From positions 1 through 17,674 of the forward strand of contig CAZZKJ010000049.1 of NCBI GenBank assembly GCA_964654695.1: 17,674 nt of DNA, read 5' to 3'. Position 1 is the first letter of the stretch; every line of letters begins with the position of its first letter. Source of the stretch: CAZZKJ01 sp964654695. Lineage in GTDB: Bacteria > Krumholzibacteriota > Krumholzibacteriia > WVZY01. The notes under the pieces are model-generated. The model had not been told where the DNA came from and ran no database searches. It was given only the letters and a program-made list of their open reading frames with translations. The position numbers and the translations under genes are program-made. Below, in pieces: positions 6,669 through 13,878 of this stretch.

Positions 6669-9476
6669 CTATGTGATCTCGATCTTCTTCGGGGATTTCT
6701 TGCCGGATGAATCACCGGTATTCGTATCGCCGCCGAGCCATTTCTCGAGCATCATGGCCAGCGCCTTCGGCACCACCGGCTTGGCGATATAATCATCCAT
6801 TCCCGCTTCGAGGCATTTCTCGCGGTCTCCGGCCATGGCGTTGGCGGTCATCGCTATCACCGTGATCTTGTGGTCGCGGACCGGCGAGGAGAGATCGCGT
6901 ATCACGCCGGTCGCTTCGAAGCCGTCCATTTTGGGCATCAGGCAATCCATTAGAATTATGTCGTAGTCGCGTTTTTTAAGCTTTTCTATCACTTCATGGC
7001 CGTTTTCCACGGCATCAGCTTTGTAACCGAGCTTTCCGAGTATTGCCAGGGCTACCTTCCGGTTGGTCTTGTTGTCCTCGGCCAGAAGTATGCGTGCTTT
7101 TTTCTCTTTTTCTGCAAGCTTGGAATATTGTGTAAAGATTCCTTCTTTCTTCTTATTGCTTGTGCAAGACTTCTTGTTCAGGATTGTAAGCAGGCAGTCA
7201 TATAAAAGCGACTGCTTGACCGGCTTGGTCAGGTAGGCCGAAAACCCTTCTTTTTCAAGACGAACGGCATCGCCGCGCTTATTGAGCGATGTCATCATAA
7301 CGAGATGGGTATCGGCCAGGAGCGGATCGCTCTTGATCTTCTTGCCCAATGTTTCCCCATCCATTACGGGCATCTGCATATCCAATAGCGCAATTTGAAA
7401 CGGTTCTCCCCGGCGTTTGGCGTCATGCAGTTTTTGAAGAGCATCCTCGCCGTCACGGGATTCATTGAATTTACACTTCCAAGAGTTCAGCAGAATCCTG
7501 AGAAGTTTGCGATTTGTATCATTGTCATCAACAATGAGAACTCTCTGTCCTTCGAGGTCCCAGTTGGCGGGCTCGATATGATCATTCCGTTCGGCCTGTG
7601 TTCCGAGAACGGCGGTGAACCAAAAAGTCGATCCCTTGTTTTCCACGCTGTCGACTCCGATTTCGCCGCCCATGAGACGCACCAACTGCTTCGATATCGA
7701 TAATCCCAGGCCGGTGCCGCCGTATTTTCGCGTCGTAGACCCATCGGCCTGCGTGAACGCTTCGAACAAAGCTTCCTTCCTGTCGGCGGGAATTCCGATG
7801 CCGGTGTCGCGCACTTCGAATCGAAGAGTCGCCTTGTTATCATCCACGTCCGACACCGACACATAAATCGCCACTTCGCCCTGGGTCGTGAACTTTATAG
7901 CGTTGCCGCTGAGATTAACAATTATCTGCCTCAATCTGCCGGGATCGCCTTTTAACAGCACCGGCACTGTGGGATCTATCAGGCACAAGTATTCCAGTCC
8001 CTTCGACTGGGCATTAAACGCCTGTAAATCGCTTACTTCTTCGAGCAGCGCCCTCAGATCGAAATCGAGTTCCTCCAGCTCGAGCTTGCCGGCCCTTATC
8101 TTCGAGAAATCCAATATATCGTTCAAAAGCGATAGGAGCGCTTCGCTGCTTTTTTGAACGGTCTTCGCGAAATCTCTTTGTTCGACGTTAAGCTCGGTAT
8201 CCAAAAGCAGGCTTATCATACCGATTATCCCGTTCATGGGGGTTCTGATCTCGTGGCTCATGTTCGCCAAAAATTCGCTTTTGGCCATGTTCGCCTTTTT
8301 GGCTTCTATTGCCAGCTCTCTCTCGCGCTTCATGGCTTCCGACAACTGGGCATTGGCGAACTCCATGCCTTTGTAAGCCCTTCGCAGGGCTTTTTCAGCC
8401 GACTTTCTTTCGGTTACATCGTCATAAATGCATACCACTTCCGAAGACGAAAGCCTGTATATATAGCTCTCGATCCAGCGCAATTCTCCGCCAAAGTCTA
8501 TCTCCATTACCGGTGGTTTTTCGGCGCGTCCCGTTTTCCATACAACCTTCAGGGCCATATCCAGCCCTCTGGCGCAGGCTGAAGGCGCAACCTCCTTGAT
8601 GTTCCGGCCGAGTATATCCTGGGCGTCCGCTTGCTGCATTTTTGCCGCGGAGCGATTGACATCTGATATGTAATAATCCTTACCTCCTCTTCTGGCGTCG
8701 AATACCGCAACCCCGCTGCTCATGTTATCAAAGAGCTGACGAAACCGGGTTTCGCTTATTCTTATTTTATCCATCGCGTCGTGGAGGCTGCTTACCATCA
8801 TCTTGAACGCGTGACCGAGCTGCCCTACTTCATCCCGGGCGGTAATCTCGATATGCACGTCTTGCTCCCCCTTGGCGATGCGCATGGCGGTATCGCGTAA
8901 ACCAATCAGCGGCTTTGTTATCATCTTGCTGAATACGAGTGACATGAAGACGCCGACGAAAAGAATAGCGATGCTTATATAAAGCGCCTTCAAGCTCTGC
9001 GCATGAATTGTCGTGTACATATACTCCAGCGAGACTCCGAGCAGAACTGTTCCCAGGCGTTCGTTTTTTCTAATGATATCGGTTCTTACCGCATGCATTT
9101 TCTTGCCTTTAATTTCCAGAATCCCTTCTTCTTTCATCAGGTGCGGCAGGTGAAGCGCGAGCTTGTGCGGGTTGTACATGGAAATGAGTCTGTCTTTATC
9201 ATCGAGAGCCGCCGCATAGAGCATACTTGGATCCTTTTTTATCCAATCTAAAACAGCGGATATGGTCGCATAGTCTTCCCCTTCGATAGCGGCGCCCACT
9301 CCGAGGGCGAGCATGTCGGCAATGGCATTGTCGCTGCTTTCTATTGTGTTCAAAGCCTGTTTCTTCTGAATGTAAGGATAATAAAGGAATATGAATGATG
9401 AGATCGCTGTCAGGATAAGGACATTCACCGAAATGACTTTTTGCCAAATGGGCATTCTGGCCAGAAATGCTTTCAT
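6669..9476 (-). CDS. Membrane-bound hybrid histidine kinase with HAMP, PAS and two receiver domains
   Basis: A 935-residue inner-membrane sensor. Transmembrane helices at about 13-35 and 163-185 enclose a periplasmic domain of about 125 residues whose pattern (DYATISAVLDWIKKDPSMLY) resembles the CHASE8 type of sensor. HAMP (about 183-236), PAS (243-355) and a coiled coil follow. HisKA has phosphoacceptor His408 in NMSHEIRTPMNG. The ATPase domain (about 509-626) has NLSGNAIKFT, DTGIGIP and GGTGLGLSI. Two receivers follow, with Asp699 (LLDMQMPVMDG) and Asp844 (LMDCLMPKMDG), both with the conserved Lys. There is no Hpt domain, although kinases of this layout often end in one, so phosphoryl output needs a separate Hpt protein. 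The gene lies 43 bases after the PstS-like gene, suggesting that protein presents the ligand. The ATG at 9476 has only an AT-rich leader and no strong ribosome binding site. Confidence 0.92.
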   Translation of the reverse strand: MKAFLARMPIWQKVISVNVLILTAISSFIFLYYPYIQKKQALNTIESSDNAIADMLALGVGAAIEGEDYATISAVLDWIKKDPSMLYAAALDDKDRLISMYNPHKLALHLPHLMKEEGILEIKGKKMHAVRTDIIRKNERLGTVLLGVSLEYMYTTIHAQSLKALYISIAILFVGVFMSLVFSKMITKPLIGLRDTAMRIAKGEQDVHIEITARDEVGQLGHAFKMMVSSLHDAMDKIRISETRFRQLFDNMSSGVAVFDARRGGKDYYISDVNRSAAKMQQADAQDILGRNIKEVAPSACARGLDMALKVVWKTGRAEKPPVMEIDFGGELRWIESYIYRLSSSEVVCIYDDVTERKSAEKALRRAYKGMEFANAQLSEAMKRERELAIEAKKANMAKSEFLANMSHEIRTPMNGIIGMISLLLDTELNVEQRDFAKTVQKSSEALLSLLNDILDFSKIRAGKLELEELDFDLRALLEEVSDLQAFNAQSKGLEYLCLIDPTVPVLLKGDPGRLRQIIVNLSGNAIKFTTQGEVAIYVSVSDVDDNKATLRFEVRDTGIGIPADRKEALFEAFTQADGSTTRKYGGTGLGLSISKQLVRLMGGEIGVDSVENKGSTFWFTAVLGTQAERNDHIEPANWDLEGQRVLIVDDNDTNRKLLRILLNSWKCKFNESRDGEDALQKLHDAKRRGEPFQIALLDMQMPVMDGETLGKKIKSDPLLADTHLVMMTSLNKRGDAVRLEKEGFSAYLTKPVKQSLLYDCLLTILNKKSCTSNKKKEGIFTQYSKLAEKEKKARILLAEDNKTNRKVALAILGKLGYKADAVENGHEVIEKLKKRDYDIILMDCLMPKMDGFEATGVIRDLSSPVRDHKITVIAMTANAMAGDREKCLEAGMDDYIAKPVVPKALAMMLEKWLGGDTNTGDSSGKKSPKKIEIT

Positions 9477-9519
9477 AAATATTATTCTTTCTTTGAATCT
9501 GGTACGATCTAATCAGCAA

Positions 9520-9981
9520 TTATTTCAACGGATATTCCTCGTCACCAGGCTTTTTGCCGTCAATGGATATTATCTTGATAGTGCTGTCCGCATCGGCCGC
9601 ATCCAGGAATGCAATCGCACCCGGATGTCGACTTACGTAGGCTTTAATATCTTCGGCATATTTGAACGACTCGGGCGGGACCTGCAGGGCTCCAGAGAAG
9701 ATCATTTTTACCCAATGCCTCCTCATCTTGTAAGCGGGCATTTCCAAAGCTCTTTTATAGAACTCATCGCTTATTATCAAATCGACGGCTATGTATATAG
9801 CACGACCGTCGTCGAAGGATGTTTTCTTGCCCATATATATTCTCTTGATCTCCGCAAGGCTGAGATCGGACACGGGATTGTTATTATTTACCACAACAGC
9901 TATCTGCGAGAACGCGGAGCTAAAACCGAAAAGCATTAAAGCGGTCGTAAAACCTGCAAGCTTTGATATTTTCCGGACCAT
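9520..9981 (-). CDS. Small PstS-like periplasmic substrate-binding protein
   Basis: A 153-residue exported protein. Residues 1-26 form a signal peptide (positively charged start, hydrophobic core, end at FSSAFSQ). The mature part begins IAVVVNNNNPVSDLSLAEI and continues KRIYMGKKTSFDDG. This is the pattern of single-lobe phosphate-type binding domains (PBP_like_2, related to PstS), which are about half the size of a full PstS. No permease or ATPase genes of a transporter are nearby, so it more likely presents a ligand to the kinase that follows than feeds transport. It starts 16 bases after the porin stop, with a GGGA-type ribosome binding site, and is probably cotranscribed with both neighbours. 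The ligand (phosphate or another oxyanion) is not proven by the sequence. Confidence 0.75.
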   Translation of the reverse strand: MVRKISKLAGFTTALMLFGFSSAFSQIAVVVNNNNPVSDLSLAEIKRIYMGKKTSFDDGRAIYIAVDLIISDEFYKRALEMPAYKMRRHWVKMIFSGALQVPPESFKYAEDIKAYVSRHPGAIAFLDAADADSTIKIISIDGKKPGDEEYPLK

Positions 9982-9997
9982 AAGGAACTTCCCTTAA

Positions 9998-11143
9998 TCA
10001 AAATGCTATGGCGATGGAAGCGATGAACTTCTCATAGCCATCGGTTGCGTTATCTTCAAAGCTGAAGATATGCACTTCGCTTTTTATAAATACATTTTCC
10101 GCAACCATGTGGTTTATTCCCAGCGCAATATCCCGCTCCTTGTTTGCGGCGATATCGCTATCGGGATCATATTCATCGAAATAGGCGAACGGGGTGGTTA
10201 TATCGAAAAACGTGTATCCCGCCATAAGATAGTATCCCGTTCTCTTCTGCATATGGCCTGTTGGCCGGGCCTGGATATCAAGGGTTTCAAAACGCGGAAG
10301 AACGACTCCGCTTTCAAGAACGAGATTCCTAAAATCATATGTTAGATCGAATCCCAGCGCTTCCTGGATGGCGTCGTTCACAAAGCAGTTCTTGTCCCGG
10401 TAATAGGAGATTCCCATGTGAGCGCCAAACGGAGAACTTAATACCAGCCGGGCGCCTACGCCCTTATTAACATTATGATCATGTTCATGCTCTTGAGCCC
10501 CGCGGCCGTTAACGAGATAAAAATTATATTCCATCCCCCATTCGCCTTTATAAATATTACCGAGGGTCCATAAACCGGTGGAAAACCGCGGATACGCTCT
10601 TACATGCTGTCCGAGTGAATCCGCATAAAAACCTGAAAGATTGGAATGTTTGCCGTATACCGACTGCGGAAGCACGGTGGGAAAGAACGTCGGCGTGGCG
10701 TCGTGTCTCTCGTTATAAATGCCGAAAGGCGGCAGGAATTTTCCTATCCGCAGTTTGAACGCATCGCTGTAAATGTACTCCCCATATGCCTTCGGAAGAT
10801 ATATCTTTCCGGACATGTTTGTGCCGATTGTAGGCCCGTACTCGTATGCGCTTTCAAAGAGAACCTTGAAATGCTCGCTTATCGTAAAGTTCCAAACAAC
10901 CGTCAGGTGGTGCTGATCGAAAGTCCACTTCTTCCCTGCCGTATCTTTATTGCTGACTTTCGCCTCGGTATCAAAAAAACCATACATCCATAATTTCTGC
11001 TTTTGAGCCATAACTCCGGATGAGCCCGCAAGCAGCAAGCCCATAATCATTAAAAACAAAGCCCCGCCCCGGAATTTATTGAATGATATTCCGCTGATTG
11101 GGAATTTTAGTATCATTTTTAATTTTTTCTTTTTACGAAACAT
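9998..11143 (-). CDS. Outer-membrane porin (phosphate-selective porin-like beta barrel)
   Basis: 381 residues from the ATG at 11143, which follows GGAGGG. The open frame extends to 11242, but that extension lacks a ribosome binding site and would bury the signal peptide. Residues 1-46 are a long, lysine-rich signal peptide ending GVMA. The mature protein alternates hydrophobic and polar residues as in a beta barrel, contains FKLRIGKFLPPFGIYNERHD, a conserved feature of this porin group, and ends in Phe (IASIAIAF), the usual outer-membrane assembly signal. One predicted loop carries EHEHDHN, a histidine/acid cluster that could bind metal. It leads the set porin, PstS-like protein, hybrid kinase, so it may admit the sensed solute. 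The true substrate is unknown. Confidence 0.78.
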   Translation of the reverse strand: MFRKKKKLKMILKFPISGISFNKFRGGALFLMIMGLLLAGSSGVMAQKQKLWMYGFFDTEAKVSNKDTAGKKWTFDQHHLTVVWNFTISEHFKVLFESAYEYGPTIGTNMSGKIYLPKAYGEYIYSDAFKLRIGKFLPPFGIYNERHDATPTFFPTVLPQSVYGKHSNLSGFYADSLGQHVRAYPRFSTGLWTLGNIYKGEWGMEYNFYLVNGRGAQEHEHDHNVNKGVGARLVLSSPFGAHMGISYYRDKNCFVNDAIQEALGFDLTYDFRNLVLESGVVLPRFETLDIQARPTGHMQKRTGYYLMAGYTFFDITTPFAYFDEYDPDSDIAANKERDIALGINHMVAENVFIKSEVHIFSFEDNATDGYEKFIASIAIAF

Positions 11144-11268
11144 TGTCGACTTCCCTCCGTTGGCTTGTTTACTACAGGAACCATCCGGCCCCGGGAAACG
11201 AATCCAGGGCGCGCTGTCGATTAAGCCTGCACATTCAAGCATGAGATACGTATCGGCATTATTTTTAG

Positions 11269-11361
11269 AGGCTTTAGCTTTTTAGGGAGGAAACGGCAGG
11301 GTTCTTTTTAAATAATGATTCGGCAGTCACGGAGTTTCTAGTCCGAATCGTGGCATTTTTT
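11269..11361 (+). ncRNA. Possible small RNA or terminated leader in the 307-bp gap 11144-11450
   Basis: The gap between the porin and the secreted-protein gene contains TTCAAG (11234-11239), 17 bases, CATTAT (11257-11262), a modest sigma70-like promoter. About 45 bases after the predicted start comes a stem ATGATTCGG / CCGAATCGT (11315-11323 with 11343-11351), then GGCA and six T (11356-11361), as in an intrinsic terminator. This would make a transcript of about 93 bases. The loop is long (19 bases) and the -35 box weak. The same dyad could instead be an activator site for the sigma54-like promoter just downstream. Confidence 0.22.
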
Positions 11362-11379
11362 GTCTTTATTTCTTATATT

Positions 11380-11396
11380 TTGGCATGATAGTAGCT
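11380..11396 (+). promoter_or_regulatory. Sigma54-like promoter of the secreted-protein gene
   Basis: TTGGCATG-N4-TAGCT has the -24 GG (11382-11383) and -12 GC (11394-11395) exactly ten bases apart, with most of the sigma54 consensus around them. Transcription would begin near 11407, about 45 bases before the ATG at 11451. No better sigma70 promoter was seen at this position. A dyad GATTCGG-N19-CCGAATC centred about 74 bases upstream of the predicted start could be an enhancer-binding-protein site. Confidence 0.45.
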
Positions 11397-11450
11397 AAAG
11401 AACCTTTGATGACCTATGACCAGTCAAACTTCAACTCTAGGAGGCGGATA

Positions 11451-11990
11451 ATGAGAAAATCGTTAACAATTATATCGGTGTTCGTAATCCTGGCGGCGGC
11501 AAGCTCATTTGCATACGCGCAGGCACCGGCCGTCCAGGTCGTGTTCGATCAGAATTACGTTCAGCAAACCAAGGTCTGCAATCTGGGAACGATCGATTCC
11601 GCATACGTAGTGGCATTCAACTTTAATACGTGGATCGTAGGTATCGAATATGCCGTCAGCTATCCGACCGGGATTGCATGGCTGGGCGATCAGCAAATAC
11701 CAATAACAACTCTGGGCGATACGCCGTCGGGAATCACGGAAGTATGGCAGCTGCCGCTGAACGGTTTTGCCCCTATGAGGCTTGCTAAAATCAATTACTT
11801 CTGCTCCATGTGCCAGGATGATTCGCCTATCGTCGTAACCGCCCATCCGGTTTCTGGGGCGCTGCGCGCAACCCGGTACCCGGACCTTGCTTTTGTTTAC
11901 GCTATAGGAATGACGTCGATATTCTGCCCCAACCTGATACCGGTTCAGAATTCGACATGGGGTGAAGTCAAAGCCCTCTATAAGCAGTAG
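11451..11990 (+). CDS. Small secreted protein of unknown function
   Basis: 179 residues from the ATG at 11451, fixed by a perfect AGGAGG six bases upstream; an in-frame start at 11385 lacks one and would mask the signal peptide. Residues 1-25 form a signal peptide (MRKSLTIISV, hydrophobic core, end AYAQA). The mature part has four cysteines (43, 118, 121, 159), including CSMC, so one or two disulfides are likely once exported. Alternating hydrophobic residues suggest a beta-rich fold. The last residues, STWGEVKALYKQ, look like a conserved terminal motif, but I cannot assign it to a named family. The gene stands alone on this strand, with a sigma54-like promoter before it and a terminator after it. 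Its function is not known. Confidence 0.7.
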   Translation: MRKSLTIISVFVILAAASSFAYAQAPAVQVVFDQNYVQQTKVCNLGTIDSAYVVAFNFNTWIVGIEYAVSYPTGIAWLGDQQIPITTLGDTPSGITEVWQLPLNGFAPMRLAKINYFCSMCQDDSPIVVTAHPVSGALRATRYPDLAFVYAIGMTSIFCPNLIPVQNSTWGEVKALYKQ

Positions 11991-11994
11991 CATT

Positions 11995-12019
11995 AAAAAC
12001 AGGCTCCATAAAGAGCCTG
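11995..12019 (-). terminator. Intrinsic terminator of the amidohydrolase gene
   Basis: CAGGCTC and GAGCCTG (12000-12006 and 12013-12019) form a perfect 7-bp stem with a six-base loop. On the minus strand the stem is followed by five T (11999-11995). It lies about 40 bases beyond the amidohydrolase stop. Confidence 0.7.
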
Positions 12020-12033
12020 AAATCCAATATTCG

Positions 12034-12075
12034 AAAGCCGCGTTGAATCCCCTGAATCAATGCGGCTTTTTCTTT
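12034..12075 (+). terminator. Intrinsic terminator of the secreted-protein gene, overlapping the opposite gene
   Basis: AAAGCCGC (12034-12041) pairs with GCGGCTTT (12062-12069), with a 20-base loop, and is followed by TT-C-TTT on the plus strand. The right arm lies within the last codons (KKPH) of the convergent amidohydrolase, whose stop is at 12057-12059. Confidence 0.55.
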
Positions 12076-13757
12076 GCGTATACTATTTTGCCGCCGACGA
12101 TTGTATAGAGGACTTTCACATCAGGAATGTCCTTGGGAGCGCACGTAAATATATCCTTATCCAGCACCGTGAAATCAGCCAGCTTGCCTATTGTGATCGA
12201 GCCTCTGGATTTTTCGGCGAATGCAGCGAAGGCGGCATTCAATGTAAACCCGCCCACCGCCTCCTCGATCGTCATCCTCTCCCGGGGATACCAGCCGCCG
12301 GATGGCTTTCCTGAAGCCTCCTGCCTGGTTACGGCCGCGTAGATGCCTTTTAACGGATCAACGGCTTCAACCGGGAAATCCGAACCGCACGGAATCCGTG
12401 ATCCGCCCTCAATTAATTTTCTCCACGCGTAGGCCCCTTTTATACGCCTGGAGCCAAGCCTTTCCTCGGCCCACTGCATATCCGAAGTGGCATGCGTGGG
12501 CTGCATAGACGGAATAACCCCCAGTCTGCCGAAACGGGCCATGTCATCCGGGGAAATTACCTGGGCGTGCTCTATGCGAAGGCGGGGATCTTTTACCGGG
12601 TTCTTCGACAGGGCCTTTTCATATACATCCAGAACCATCCGGTTGGCGGCGTCGCCTATCGCGTGAATGCAAACCTGAAAACCGTGGGACAGCGCTGCTT
12701 CGGTAACACGCTGAATCTCGGCGGCGGAGTTTACCAGAAATCCCTTTTGCTCGGGAGCATCCGAATAAGGCTCCAGCAGCGCGGCCCCGCGTGAACCCAG
12801 CGCGCCGTCGGCGTAGAGCTTAACTGCGCGGACGGTAATAAAACCATTTGCCTCTTCATGTGGGCCCGTATCAAGACACGACTCGAAAAACGCCTCGTTC
12901 GCCGGATCGAGCATCGCATATATACGCAGGGTAAGTTCGCCGCGCCCGTAAAGCTCCCTGTAAATTTCCAGAGAGACACTGTCGACACCCGCATCGTGAA
13001 CGCATACGATTCCCCAGCGGTTGCATTCTTTTATCGCCATCCTCGCCCACTCGAGCTTTTCAGCAAATGTCGGATGCGGTTTTCCCGCGAGGACTATATC
13101 GACGGCATTATCAACAAAAATGCCCGTGGGATTACCGGAAACATCCCTCACGATCCGGCCGCCTTTGGGATCCGGAGTGTCTTTATTAATACCGCATACT
13201 TCCAGGGCTTTTTTATTTATCCAAACCGCATGCCCGTCGATGCGGCGCAGAAAAACCGGATTTTTCTCCGTGCCTTCGAGATCTTCCGCCAAGGGAAATA
13301 CCTTGGTCTCCCAATCGTTCTGATCCCATCCCCTTCCCGAAAGCCACGCACCGGGAGGAAGGCTAAAAAGTGCTTTTCGAACCATGTTCTTTATTTGTTC
13401 GGGAGAGGTCGTGCCTTTGAGATCGAGTTCGGCGAGTGCATGCCCCAGTCCGACAACATGGGCGTGCGCATCGGTCAGACCGGGTATTACCGCGGCTCCA
13501 TCAAGATCGATGATTTTTGTACGCGCGCCCTCATAGCGCAAAACCCCACCCACATCGCCGACAAAAATGATACGGCCGTCTTTAACCGCAACGGCTCCGG
13601 CTTTGGGCCGGTCCCGGTCGAGCGTGCGGATAATACCGTTCTTTAAAACCAGATCTGCCCCGAGTTCTTTGGATTCAAGCGGCATTTGAGATACCAGGGT
13701 AATAAAAGCGGCTGCAAATAACAGATTCAGAGGTCCTGACGACATTGCAATCTGCAT
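12057..13757 (-). CDS. Exported amidohydrolase, YtcJ-like (Amidohydro_3 family)
   Basis: 566 residues, usual for the YtcJ / N-substituted formamide deformylase group of metal-dependent hydrolases. Metal-binding and catalytic positions are present in order: His98 and His100 (TDAHAH), a likely bridging Lys313 (VKLYADGALGSRG), His365 (CIHAIGDAAN), His397 (RIEHAQVI) and Asp460 (CGSDFPVE). An N-terminal beta domain (GADLVLKNGIIRTLD) and a C-terminal one (GKLADFTVLDKDIF) complete the composite sandwich typical of the superfamily. Residues 1-29 look like a signal peptide (NLLFAAAFITLVSQMPLESK), so the enzyme probably acts in the periplasm. The substrate is an amide or similar C-N bond, but the sequence does not say which. 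The gene is downstream of the subtilase on the same strand, separated by a strong hairpin, so it is probably transcribed alone. Its own promoter was not identified. Confidence 0.88.
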   Translation of the reverse strand: MQIAMSSGPLNLLFAAAFITLVSQMPLESKELGADLVLKNGIIRTLDRDRPKAGAVAVKDGRIIFVGDVGGVLRYEGARTKIIDLDGAAVIPGLTDAHAHVVGLGHALAELDLKGTTSPEQIKNMVRKALFSLPPGAWLSGRGWDQNDWETKVFPLAEDLEGTEKNPVFLRRIDGHAVWINKKALEVCGINKDTPDPKGGRIVRDVSGNPTGIFVDNAVDIVLAGKPHPTFAEKLEWARMAIKECNRWGIVCVHDAGVDSVSLEIYRELYGRGELTLRIYAMLDPANEAFFESCLDTGPHEEANGFITVRAVKLYADGALGSRGAALLEPYSDAPEQKGFLVNSAAEIQRVTEAALSHGFQVCIHAIGDAANRMVLDVYEKALSKNPVKDPRLRIEHAQVISPDDMARFGRLGVIPSMQPTHATSDMQWAEERLGSRRIKGAYAWRKLIEGGSRIPCGSDFPVEAVDPLKGIYAAVTRQEASGKPSGGWYPRERMTIEEAVGGFTLNAAFAAFAEKSRGSITIGKLADFTVLDKDIFTCAPKDIPDVKVLYTIVGGKIVYAKKKPH

Positions 13758-13807
13758 GATCCCACGCCCGAATTATTGAGGCAAGCAAATTTACGGCTAA
13801 ACCATGG

Positions 13808-13838
13808 ACAGCCGACCCTCCCCAGCAGGGCCGGCTGT
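13808..13838 (-). terminator. GC-rich hairpin after the subtilase gene
   Basis: ACAGCCGACCCT (13808-13819) and AGGGCCGGCTGT (13827-13838) pair over 12 positions with one mismatch and a seven-base loop. The hairpin begins about 40 bases past the subtilase stop. No T-run follows on either strand, so it may be a factor-assisted terminator or an RNA-stabilising stem. Confidence 0.45.
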
Positions 13839-13878
13839 AACTCCCCTCTCGCTTCCGCTCATGTTCTGAAATCGAGAA

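Noticed and set aside
11144..11242. N-terminal extension of the porin to an in-frame start at 11242
   Set aside because: It would place 33 polar residues before the signal peptide, and the ATG at 11143 has a good GGAGGG site.
12858..13646. Plus-strand open frame of 262 codons
   Set aside because: It is antisense to the amidohydrolase, which retains all expected metal-binding residues; no ribosome binding site or motif supports the plus-strand frame.
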